Shown here: piece by piece, positions 1 to 5,648 of the stretch | How positions within the stretch are numbered: the first letter of the stretch is position 1 | How the letters are laid out: each line of letters opens with the position of its first letter | NCBI GenBank assembly: GCA_041168165.1 | Contig: JBEELK010000032.1 | Location: 1-5,648, forward strand | DNA: 5,648 nt | Source of the DNA: SXPK01 sp041168165 | Lineage (GTDB): Bacteria; Planctomycetota; UBA1135; UBA2386 | Reading direction: 5' to 3' | The notes under the pieces: generated by a model | Seen by the model: only the letters and a program-made list of their open reading frames with translations | The model's database searches: none | What the model was told of the DNA's origin: nothing | Program-made: the position numbers and the translations under genes

Positions 1-257
1 TCCTTCTTGTCGACCTTCGCGTTCGTGTCGGGCGCGCCGATCACGTGGTAGTTGGTCAGCACGTAGCCGCGCGGATCAAAGATCACGCCGCTGCCGCCGC
101 CTGGCGCCGATCGATCCATCACCGAGCACACCGCGGGCGCGCATTGCGCGATCGTCGCGACGCGACGGGACTCTGCTGCGCGAACCGCTGCGACGTCGGG
201 CTCTTGCTGCAGCGGGACGAAGCACGCGGACACAGCGAGCGCGAACGCGAGCATCAT
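1..257 (-). CDS. Trypsin-like serine protease, HtrA/DegP type, N-terminal fragment
   Basis: Eighty-five complete codons from ATG 257-255 to the left edge; the rest lies outside. A short hydrophobic N-terminus (MMLAFALAVSAC) is followed by a charged stretch. 'VSAC' fits a lipobox, so it may be a lipoprotein anchored at Cys12, but the N-region lacks Lys/Arg. From residue 54 the sequence GGGSGVIFDPRGYVLTNYHV is the hallmark of S1C (HtrA-like) proteases: the glycine-rich strand followed by the catalytic His, here His71. The Asp and Ser of the triad and any PDZ domain are out of view, so activity cannot be judged. Family members degrade or sense misfolded exported proteins. Cys39 and Cys44 (C-A-P-A-V-C) lie just before the protease core, where I would not expect a pair. 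It is the last visible gene of the operon, 10 bp after the NPCBM gene. Confidence 0.85.
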   Translation of the reverse strand, partial: MMLAFALAVSACFVPLQQEPDVAAVRAAESRRVATIAQCAPAVCSVMDRSAPGGGSGVIFDPRGYVLTNYHVIGAPDTNAKVDKK

Positions 258-264
258 CGCGACG

Positions 265-269
265 TCCTC
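265..269 (-). promoter_or_regulatory. Ribosome binding site of the protease gene, overlapping the upstream stop
   Basis: GAGGA lies 7 nt before ATG at 257-255 and shares bases with the TGA at 270-268. The local sequence AAGTGAGGACG is identical to that before position 4429. It favours the first of two adjacent ATG codons as start. Confidence 0.7.
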
Positions 270-1515
270 ACTTGCTCGCTCCGGTCGACTTCAGCACGCG
301 CGCATCCGCGAACGCGCAGTGATCGCCGAGATCGAAGCGCTCGCCGAAGTCCGCCTCGATCGCGAGTTCCTTGCAGCCCGTGATGGGCAGCTTGAGTTCA
401 TGCGGCGTCGCAGATGCGCCATCTTGCGTCGCTTCCCACAGCAACTTGCCATCGGCATAGACGCGGAAGATCGCGTGCGCGAGCGGGCCGCTTCGCTCTT
501 CGATCCCAGCAACGCACTCAAACACGTCGTAACGCGCGCCGAGGTCGAACGTCAGCTTCGTGCGCGGCGCGAGCACGATGCCGCGCGCATAGACCTTGCC
601 GCGAAGCCGAATGCCTGCGCCTTCGGGACTGCGGTCCTTGGTCCACGGTCGCACGCGATCAAACGCGGCGGTCTGCTCGGCCTTGCTCGGTTCGATCGCC
701 GAGAGCCACTGCAACTTGTCGCTGACGACGTCGATGCTGCGCACCTTGGTCATCGGAGCCGTGGCCTCCGAGCCTTCGTCGAGTCGCATCCGCAACGAGC
801 CATCGCCGATCGCGAGCATCGAACCGAGCAGCAGTTCGCCGCCAGTCAGCGACACCTGCACGCGCATGTCCTTGGCTCGATCCGGCGCGAAGCCGGTGTT
901 CTTGCCAAACACGACGGCCGCGACGCTGTCTTCGCCGTGCATCGCAAACTCGTAGGCCGAGCCGCGCAGGTCGAACTGCAGCGTGCCCTCCGCGACCTTG
1001 TCGACGAGCACCGAGAAGCGCTGCGGCGCGCCCTCCTTGACGACGTAGAGGTAGTCGAGGTTGTCCTCAGGTGAAGCGCGGTCCGCGACGAAGGTCTGTG
1101 GGTCGTTGGCTCGACTGCGCAACGCAGCGACCGCAGCGAGCGGCACTTCGATCGCGAGGCCTGACGCGCCGTCGATGCGCAACTGCGGCGGCTTGCCTTC
1201 GGCTGCGACTCCATCGATGCGCGTGCACGGCACGATCGCGCCCGAGCGAAGCCACACGCAATACGACGCGGGCTTGGCGGCTTCGAGCGCGCCTTCGTCC
1301 ACGCGGATCGTCATCGCATCGCCGAACGCGAGCGCGTCAGCGCCGACTTGCCACTTGGTTCCGTCGAACGACAACGCGCCGCGCAACGCGCGCCCATCGA
1401 TCGTCTGCACGATCGCTTCGGTCGCCTGCGCGGACGCAGAGATCGACAGCGCGAGCGCCATGCCCGCGCGCAACGCGAAGAACGATCGCGAGAGAACCGA
1501 CGATGCGTGCGTCAC
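268..1515 (-). CDS. Exported protein with C-terminal NPCBM-like domain
   Basis: 415 residues from GTG at 1515-1513, overlapping the preceding TGA by 4 bp (GTGA); no strong Shine-Dalgarno, so it probably depends on coupling. The same frame is open further upstream to 1983, but that stretch lies within the previous gene and is rejected as a start. An ATG at 1461-1459 (residue 19) is a weaker choice because it would cut the basic N-region off the signal peptide. The signal peptide ends at ASAQA, residue 31. Residues 35-260 appear mainly beta. Residues about 265-409 match the NPCBM pattern (novel putative carbohydrate-binding module, PF08305): KVYARGIVLAP, LTFDLGARYDVFECVAGIEE, IFRVYADGKLLWEA and a closing HCAFADARV. 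The domain is usually tied to extracellular glycan-related proteins; no enzyme domain is visible here. Cys86, 97, 334, 381 and 400 could form disulfides after export (inference). Confidence 0.88.
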   Translation of the reverse strand: MTHASSVLSRSFFALRAGMALALSISASAQATEAIVQTIDGRALRGALSFDGTKWQVGADALAFGDAMTIRVDEGALEAAKPASYCVWLRSGAIVPCTRIDGVAAEGKPPQLRIDGASGLAIEVPLAAVAALRSRANDPQTFVADRASPEDNLDYLYVVKEGAPQRFSVLVDKVAEGTLQFDLRGSAYEFAMHGEDSVAAVVFGKNTGFAPDRAKDMRVQVSLTGGELLLGSMLAIGDGSLRMRLDEGSEATAPMTKVRSIDVVSDKLQWLSAIEPSKAEQTAAFDRVRPWTKDRSPEGAGIRLRGKVYARGIVLAPRTKLTFDLGARYDVFECVAGIEERSGPLAHAIFRVYADGKLLWEATQDGASATPHELKLPITGCKELAIEADFGERFDLGDHCAFADARVLKSTGASK

Positions 1516-2552
1516 TTGTTGGCGCCGCCCGTGCCGAGCTTCTTGTAGTACTCCTCCAGCAGCTTGCGATACTGCGGAGGCAGGTTGTTCTGGACCGCGG
1601 ACTCGATCTCCTTGCGATCCTTGTCCTTCATGTCGCCCCAACGATCGTTGAGGCTGACTCGCTTCTCCAGGTTGCCGATGCGGCCTTCGCCCTCGGTGAG
1701 CTGGCTCTGGTTGGCGGGGTTCGACGACGGGCCATTGCCATTCGGCGGCCCCGATGACTGACGCTCGCGCTCCTCGTACATCTCGATGAGCTGCTGCAGC
1801 TCTTCGGTCATCTCCTTCTGCTCGACCTGGATCGGATCGTTGGTCTTCTGCTTCTTGAGGTCGCGGCCGACCTTCTTCATGCGATCCGCGAGGTTGTGCA
1901 GACGGCTCTCTTGCTGGCGCTCGATCTCCGCGATGCGCTGCTGCGCCGTCGCGCGGAAGCGTTCGCTCGCGTCGGGGAACCACTGCAAGAAAGCCTTGAG
2001 CCGCGGCAGCGCGAGATCGGGCAACGGCACGTCGGCGAGCGCCTGCGCGTAGAAGAACGCCGCTTCGCCGTCGAGCGGCGAGCAGTTGATGTTCTGCGCG
2101 AGGTACTCGTTGAGGATCTCGACTGCGCGTTCGGGGTCATCGCCATCGAGGAACACGCGCGCCATGTGGTAGCGAACGTGCGCGCCGACCACTGCGTCGC
2201 GATCGCTGGCGATGCACTGCGCGAGCGCGAGCGCCGCCTTGGGATCACCCGCCTCGCTCAACTCGACTGCCTTGCCAAACTCAGGCCGCACCGCGCGCAT
2301 CAAGCTGTCGGCTGCGCGCGGCACGCCGAGTTCTTCTGCTTGTTGCGCAAACTGCGCCATCTGCGCGTCGTTCGCGCCGAGCGAGCGCGCATGCGCTTCG
2401 TAGGCCTTGCGATCGAACGGCCGGAACGGGTTCTGCGGCGCAGGAGCTTGCTGCGACGCGTCGTCCTGCGCACACAACGGCGAGCATGACGTCGCGCCAA
2501 TAGCCGCGACGGCGAGCGCCAACGCAGCGAGCGTCGCCTGGAGTCGCGTCAC
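1512..2552 (-). CDS. Exported TPR-like and coiled-coil protein of unknown function
   Basis: 346 residues from a GTG that overlaps the previous stop by 4 bp and has a good Shine-Dalgarno. Residues 1-28 form a signal peptide (MTRLQ, long Ala/Leu core), with cleavage likely after LCA. Cys23 in 'ATSC' could be a poor lipoprotein site. Residues about 85-210 are alternating helices with TPR-like spacing ('GDPKAALALAQ', 'GDDPERAVEILNEYL', 'PDLALPRLKAFLQWFPD'), consistent with a protein-interaction scaffold. Residues 205-265 are a charged coiled coil; 266-283 are a Pro/Asn/Gly/Ser linker. The C-terminus (RWGDM..., then LPPQYRKLLEEYYKKL) resembles a motif common at the end of planctomycete exported helical proteins (from memory). 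Its stop overlaps the next start as GTGA. The specific role is unknown; it may act with the neighbouring coiled-coil protein, but that is inference from position. Confidence 0.88.
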   Translation of the reverse strand: MTRLQATLAALALAVAAIGATSCSPLCAQDDASQQAPAPQNPFRPFDRKAYEAHARSLGANDAQMAQFAQQAEELGVPRAADSLMRAVRPEFGKAVELSEAGDPKAALALAQCIASDRDAVVGAHVRYHMARVFLDGDDPERAVEILNEYLAQNINCSPLDGEAAFFYAQALADVPLPDLALPRLKAFLQWFPDASERFRATAQQRIAEIERQQESRLHNLADRMKKVGRDLKKQKTNDPIQVEQKEMTEELQQLIEMYEERERQSSGPPNGNGPSSNPANQSQLTEGEGRIGNLEKRVSLNDRWGDMKDKDRKEIESAVQNNLPPQYRKLLEEYYKKLGTGGANK

Positions 2553-4429
2553 TTGCCGTCCTCCGCGTCGTTCTCCTTGCCGAGCTTCACCGCGAGCTTG
2601 CGCGTCAAGTCGCGCACGCGGGCCTGCCTGTCGGCGAGCGAGCTGGCTTCAGCCTTCGCGTCGTCCGTCGTGCGCTGCGGCTCAGGCACGGACTTCTCGT
2701 AGTCCTTGGTGCCCTTGTTCACGCGCTCTTGCAGGAACTTGATCATCTTGAGTTCAGCAGCAATCCCAACCAACGGCGGACCGCCGTTGCCAGAACCGTT
2801 TCAACACTGCCCGTTTTCGCGGTTCTCGATGGTCTTGCGCAGCGCGTTGATCAGCAACGTGAGCGTGTCTTCCACCTCCGCCTGCTTTTCTTGCAGCGCA
2901 GAACCGGTTTCGAGCGCGCGGCACAGCTTGGCCGCCTTGGCGAGCTGTGACTTCAGCTCAGACACGATCTCGGGGAACACCGCGGTGGTCCCTTCTTCTT
3001 CGATCAGCTTAAGCGCGTCGCTGGCCTCGACTTCGAGGTCCTGCTCGCCTGCGCCCATCGCTTCGATGCGCTCCTTGAGCGACGCCGGGATGCCGCCATC
3101 GGCGGTCAACGTCTTCTGCCGCGTCTTATCGAGCGTCTTGGCCTGAGCCGTCAGCTCGCGCTGCTTGGCAAGCATCGCGGTGAAACGCTCCTCGAGCGCG
3201 CGCAGCACTTCGTCTTGCAGTTGCTGACGCAGTTGGTTGATCGCTTCGTCGAGTTCTTCGCGCGCGCGTTCGAGGTCTTCCTTTGCGTCCTGCTGCTTCT
3301 GCTTGGCAGGCTTGAATTCCTTGAGCTGGCCTGCGGCGGCCTTTTGCTTCGGCACCGCTTGCTGCACCGACTTGCGACCCGGCACCGGCTCGCCGTCTTC
3401 GCTCTGCTCTTCCTGCTCGGCCTTCTCCATCTTCTGCGCGAGCGTGTCGGTCGCCTTCTTGGTGTCGTCCTGCTTCGTCGCCTGTTCGTCGAAGGGCAGC
3501 TTGTCGAGCTCGCGGCGGGTCTCTTCGGCCATGCGCTCGAGCTCTTGCTGCGTCTTCTTCAGCGACTCGATCGCCTGATCTTGGTCCTTCAGCGACGGCT
3601 CAGGCTTCTGCTGGTCGAGCTGTTGCTGCGCGCGCTGCATCGCGCCCGCTGCCGAACGCGCGTTGCTCGCGGCTTGCGGCGACTTCTGCTCCGAAGGCTG
3701 CGCGTCCTTGGGCTGCGCAGGTTGCTCCGCAGGCTTGGGCTCCGCTGCGTCCTTCTCGATCTGGTCGAGCTTCTTCGCCAGCTCGTTGGCCTTCGCTTCG
3801 AGCTGCGACTCCTTCTCCGCGAGCGGCTTGGTGGCTTCTGCAGCAGCCTGCATGCCGAGCTCGTTGGTGTCCTTCTTCAGCGATTGCTGCTCCGCGAGCA
3901 GTTGGTCGGCAGCGGCCTTGGCCTGCTGGATCGACTCCATCCGCTGCTGCAGTTGCTCCGTGCGCGCCGACGCTTCCTTCTCGGACTGCTGTTCCTTGAC
4001 GAGTTGGTCGACGTCGTTGCGATAGCCCTTCAAGCGTTCGAGCTTGGCGAGCAGTTGCTGCAGGTCGAGGTTGCGGTTCTGCAACACTTCGAGCAACTGC
4101 ACGAGGTCCGTGCGAACCGACTGCATCCGCTCCAGCGCCGCGTCCCACTTCTGCTGGTCGAGCAGCGTGCGAATCTGGCCCATCGCATCCTGGATCCGCT
4201 TCTCCTGAGCGAGCGTCATGCCGGCGCGCAGGATCTTGATGTCATCCTGGTTGCCGACCTTCGCGAGGTAGCCGTGCAGGCGCTGCATGCTCTCGGTCAA
4301 CTCGCGGAAGCGAGCCTCCGCGCTTTGCTGCTGCTGCGCGACCGATGGCGGGTCCTGCCCCTGCGCAACGGCGCTCGGCGCAAAGGCCGTAAGCGCCAAG
4401 GCGAGGGTGGCTGCAAAGAGTCGTCTCAT
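2549..4429 (-). CDS. Exported coiled-coil protein, candidate selenoprotein (TGA at 2801-2803 read as Sec)
   Basis: Read through one in-frame TGA, this is 626 residues with Cys542-Sec543. Residues 1-22 are a signal peptide (MRR, hydrophobic core, cleavage after AVA), so the protein is exported. Residues 35-230 are helical and Gln/Glu/Lys-rich; 231-280 are a Pro/Ala/Gln-rich linker; 280-340 and 375-440 are further coiled coils. A segment at 477-535 (EEEGTTAVFPEIV, then KLCRALETGS, with Cys503) resembles a conserved part of planctomycete coiled-coil proteins. After the TGA come a Gly/Asn/Ser linker, PPLV and AELKMIKFLQERVN, which I also remember as the C-terminal block of that family; this supports one continuous protein. 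A standard reading would end at 2801 (542 residues) and perhaps call 2773-2549 separately. The final TGA overlaps the next gene's GTG. Function unknown; a redox role for the Cys-Sec pair is inference. A nonsense mutation, sequencing error or ordinary readthrough remain alternatives. Confidence 0.8.
2559..2564 (-). promoter_or_regulatory. Ribosome binding site for the TPR/coiled-coil gene
   Basis: GGAGGA lies 6 nt before the GTG at 2552-2550, within the last codons of the preceding frame (Glu-Asp-Gly-Lys-stop). This strong Shine-Dalgarno supports the GTG start in the 4-bp GTGA overlap. It also shows that the segment just upstream (2803-2549) is truly translated, because coupling across GTGA would need ribosomes arriving there. 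Confidence 0.7.
2771..2789 (-). promoter_or_regulatory. Putative bacterial SECIS hairpin just downstream of the TGA
   Basis: In mRNA sense the stem is CAACGGC / GCCGUUG (7 perfect pairs) around an apical GGUCC; a further G-C pair would leave the loop GUC. The stem begins 11 nt after the UGA and GGU occupies +19 to +21. Bacterial SECIS elements lie inside the coding sequence, immediately 3' of the UGA, with G/GU in a small apical loop about 16-37 nt away (established). As I remember the E. coli fdhF element, its apical GGU is also at +19 to +21. A lower stem would be weak (mostly G-U pairs, with one G bulged), and the bulged U of fdhF is not obvious. No U-tract follows, so it is not a typical terminator. 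Confidence 0.75.
2801..2803 (-). other. In-frame TGA, putative selenocysteine codon (Sec543)
   Basis: The codons read GGG CAG TGT TGA AAC GGT TCT, that is Gly-Gln-Cys-[TGA]-Asn-Gly-Ser. The frame continues open for 83 codons to a TGA at 2551-2549. Adjacent Cys-Sec recalls the Gly-Cys-Sec-Gly redox end of animal thioredoxin reductases (established), though the context here is different. TGA is the terminating codon of the other genes in the window and Trp is encoded by TGG, so wholesale UGA reassignment does not explain it. A hairpin with SECIS-like geometry follows directly. Confidence 0.75.
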
Positions 4430-4436
4430 GGGTTCG

Positions 4437-4441
4437 TCCTC
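4437..4441 (-). promoter_or_regulatory. Ribosome binding site of the coiled-coil gene, overlapping the upstream stop
   Basis: The mRNA reads AAGTGAGGACG and then, after a short spacer, ATG at 4429-4427. GAGGA lies 7 nt before the ATG and shares bases with the TGA of the preceding gene, so the two genes are probably translationally coupled. The same arrangement, AAGTGAGGACG with a 7-nt spacer, recurs before the protease gene at 257. It fixes the start of the coiled-coil gene at 4429. Confidence 0.75.
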
Positions 4442-5648
4442 ACTTCTGCTTGCCGGGCTTCTGGAACAGGCTCTCGCCCGCAGCCTTCAGCTTGTTTTCG
4501 ACGTCGCGGATCGCGGAGTCCTCGACTTTTATCACGCCGCGCAATTGTTCGATCAGGGCCGCCAAGGTCTCGACCTGCTCCATCACGCGCAGAATCGCGT
4601 CGAGGCGCCGCAAGATCTCGTCGTAACCAGAAAGGGCCGAGGCCCTTAGCTCCTCGACGCCGGTGTCAGCGAAGGTTGCGACCTCTTGTGCGGTCCTGGG
4701 GAATGCCGCCTTGCCGAGGTCTGCGAGCGGAGCCGCCGTGAGCGCCTCGTACTCGCGCACCTTGCTCGGCTCCCACACGCGGTTGTTCTCGTATTCCCAG
4801 AGGATGCGCTGGTAGAGATCCGACGCGAGCGCGATGCGACGGCCAAGCGACTGTTGGCGCGCAGCGAGCTGCTTGAACTGCAATCGCGCTTGCGCGGCGC
4901 GCGGATCGTCGGCCTTGGGGCTCAACGTCTCGCGCAACATGAGCTGCGCTGCGGCAACGTCGTCGCGCATCTTCTGCACTTCGAGGCGTTGCTCGACTTG
5001 TCGCCGTCGCAACTCGTCGACGAGCTTGTCGCGCGTGACGACGCGGAACGTGAACGCTTCGCTGCGCGCGACATGCGGCTCGCCGGGACCGAAGTTGTCG
5101 GTCGCGACAAACCGCAGCGACAACAGCATGCCGGGTCGGATGTCGTTGCTCGGATCGTCTTCTGCGTCGGGCTTCTTGTTGCGCTGCATCGCGTCGATCG
5201 ACAGCGACGTCTCGTGCCGCACCGCGCCCGCTTGAAGCGACTCGCGCATCACAGCATCGATCGCGACGTATGGCGCCTCGGGCGTCGGCGCAGGCTTGTC
5301 GCGGCCTTCGCTCGGCGCGCTCTCTTCGGTCGGAGCCTTCTGCTGCGGCGCGTCGAGCACGGCGCGGAACTCGGCGGTGAGCTTGGTCACGCCGAAGTCG
5401 TCCTTGGCCTTGAGCTCGCCCGGAATGCGCACCTGTGCAGTGACGAGCGGACCGATGCCGCGCAGCTTGAAGTCGACGCTCGGCGCTTTGTCTTCGACGA
5501 GGCGCACCGACAGCTTCGGCGGCGAGCCCGCGCCGAGTTGGTCTTGGTCGATCACGTCGATCGTCAGCAACGCGGACGCATCGGGCGCGATTGAGCCCGA
5601 GAACGAATGGCCGTCGTCGCCGCGCAGCAACTCCGTCTTGCGGTCGCC
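4440..5648 (-). CDS. Large hypothetical protein, C-terminal part (5' end outside window)
   Basis: The frame is open from the window edge to a TGA at 4442-4440, giving 402 residues. The start lies outside, so an apparent TTG start at 5630 is not meaningful. Roughly the first 190 visible residues look beta-rich, with a 'KDDFGVTKL' segment and later 'ATDNFGPGEP' and 'SEAFTFRVVTRDKL'. I associate this pattern with large planctomycete proteins of unknown function resembling DUF4175 proteins (family knowledge from memory, moderate certainty). From about residue 195 the protein becomes helical and charged (a 'DELRRRQVEQRLEVQKMRDDV' type coiled coil), and it ends in Lys-rich GKQK. An acidic, Pro-rich linker with many Ala and Glu lies near residues 90-115. 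Whether membrane segments exist upstream cannot be seen. It is the first gene of the visible operon; its stop overlaps the ribosome binding site of the next gene. Function unknown. Confidence 0.88.
   Translation of the reverse strand, partial: GDRKTELLRGDDGHSFSGSIAPDASALLTIDVIDQDQLGAGSPPKLSVRLVEDKAPSVDFKLRGIGPLVTAQVRIPGELKAKDDFGVTKLTAEFRAVLDAPQQKAPTEESAPSEGRDKPAPTPEAPYVAIDAVMRESLQAGAVRHETSLSIDAMQRNKKPDAEDDPSNDIRPGMLLSLRFVATDNFGPGEPHVARSEAFTFRVVTRDKLVDELRRRQVEQRLEVQKMRDDVAAAQLMLRETLSPKADDPRAAQARLQFKQLAARQQSLGRRIALASDLYQRILWEYENNRVWEPSKVREYEALTAAPLADLGKAAFPRTAQEVATFADTGVEELRASALSGYDEILRRLDAILRVMEQVETLAALIEQLRGVIKVEDSAIRDVENKLKAAGESLFQKPGKQK

Noticed and set aside
319..1074. Plus-strand open frames opposite the NPCBM gene
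   Set aside because: Arg/Ala-rich mirror translations of a GC-rich gene, without domain or ribosome binding site support.
1516..1983. N-terminal extension of the NPCBM gene upstream of 1515
   Set aside because: The extension overlaps the TPR gene in another frame, is Arg/Pro-rich shadow sequence, and would bury the signal peptide; the GTGA overlap start is better.
2549..2773. Separate small gene of 74 codons starting at TTG 2773-2771
   Set aside because: The TTG lies in the 3' arm of the hairpin, and only a poor GGCGG in the same stem could serve as ribosome binding site. The next ATG (2746-2744) has no Shine-Dalgarno. The frame is continuous with gene B and the sequence looks like the family's C-terminal block.
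2771..2789. Hairpin as a rho-independent terminator between two genes
   Set aside because: No U-tract follows the stem (the RNA continues GUUGGGAUUGC), the reading frame runs straight through it, and the operon continues with coupled genes.
2801..2803. UGA reassigned to Trp across the genome
   Set aside because: The four other gene ends in the window use TGA as stop at overlapping or closely spaced junctions, and Trp is encoded by TGG.
2801..2803. Nonsense mutation or sequencing error in an ordinary gene
   Set aside because: Not excluded, but a random TGA would not be expected to follow a Cys codon and precede a hairpin with SECIS geometry at the fdhF-like distance.
3215..4741. Long plus-strand open frame, Leu/Arg-rich
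   Set aside because: It is antisense to the Gln/Glu/Lys-rich gene B, whose GC-rich codon bias produces CTG/CGC-type codons on the other strand. It has no recognisable domain and no fitting neighbours.
1..5648. Frequent CGATCG-type palindromes
   Set aside because: They occur scattered through coding sequence and fit GC-rich codon use (GCG ATC GCG, TCG ATC); no clustering or regular spacing was seen.

Overview
The window is GC-rich and fully coding on the minus strand. It reads as one tightly packed operon, transcribed from position 5648 towards 1. Gene ends and starts overlap by 4 bp or are separated by about 10 bp. I see no promoter, terminator, RNA gene or mobile element. The protein families (a long beta/coiled-coil protein, a Gln/Glu-rich exported coiled-coil protein, a TPR-like protein with a C-terminal 'W-G...P-x-Y-R...E-Y-Y-x-x-L' motif, an NPCBM-domain protein and an HtrA-type protease) suggest a member of the Planctomycetota. 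That assignment comes from memory of these families, not from a database search.

Layout in transcription order: (A) 5648-4440, C-terminal 402 residues of a large protein of unknown function, entering from outside the window; (B) 4429-2549, an exported coiled-coil protein of 626 residues interrupted by one in-frame TGA at 2803-2801; (D) 2552-1512, an exported TPR/coiled-coil protein; (E) 1515-268, an exported protein ending in an NPCBM-like domain; (F) 257-1, the N-terminal 85 residues of an exported trypsin-like (HtrA/DegP-type) serine protease running off the left edge.

The main discovery candidate is gene B. A conventional gene caller would stop it at the TGA (542 residues) and either lose the last 83 residues or call a separate small gene from a TTG. 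Several features argue that the TGA is read as selenocysteine. The frame stays open across it. The residue before it is Cys, giving a Cys-Sec pair. A near-perfect hairpin starts 11 nt downstream with an apical GGUCC. The GGU sits 19-21 nt after the UGA, the same position as in the E. coli fdhF SECIS as I remember it. The downstream part carries a family-typical segment (PPLV...AELKMIKFLQ..VN) with no credible independent start. Its true stop then overlaps the next gene as GTGA. All four other gene ends in the window are AAG-TGA, while the internal TGA follows TGT. This would be a selenoprotein of a family I do not know to contain selenocysteine.

Together the genes look like an exported or cell-envelope module: signal peptides on B, D, E and probably F, helical scaffold proteins, a putative carbohydrate-binding-type domain and a quality-control protease. 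No catalytic role for A, B, D or E can be read from the sequence.
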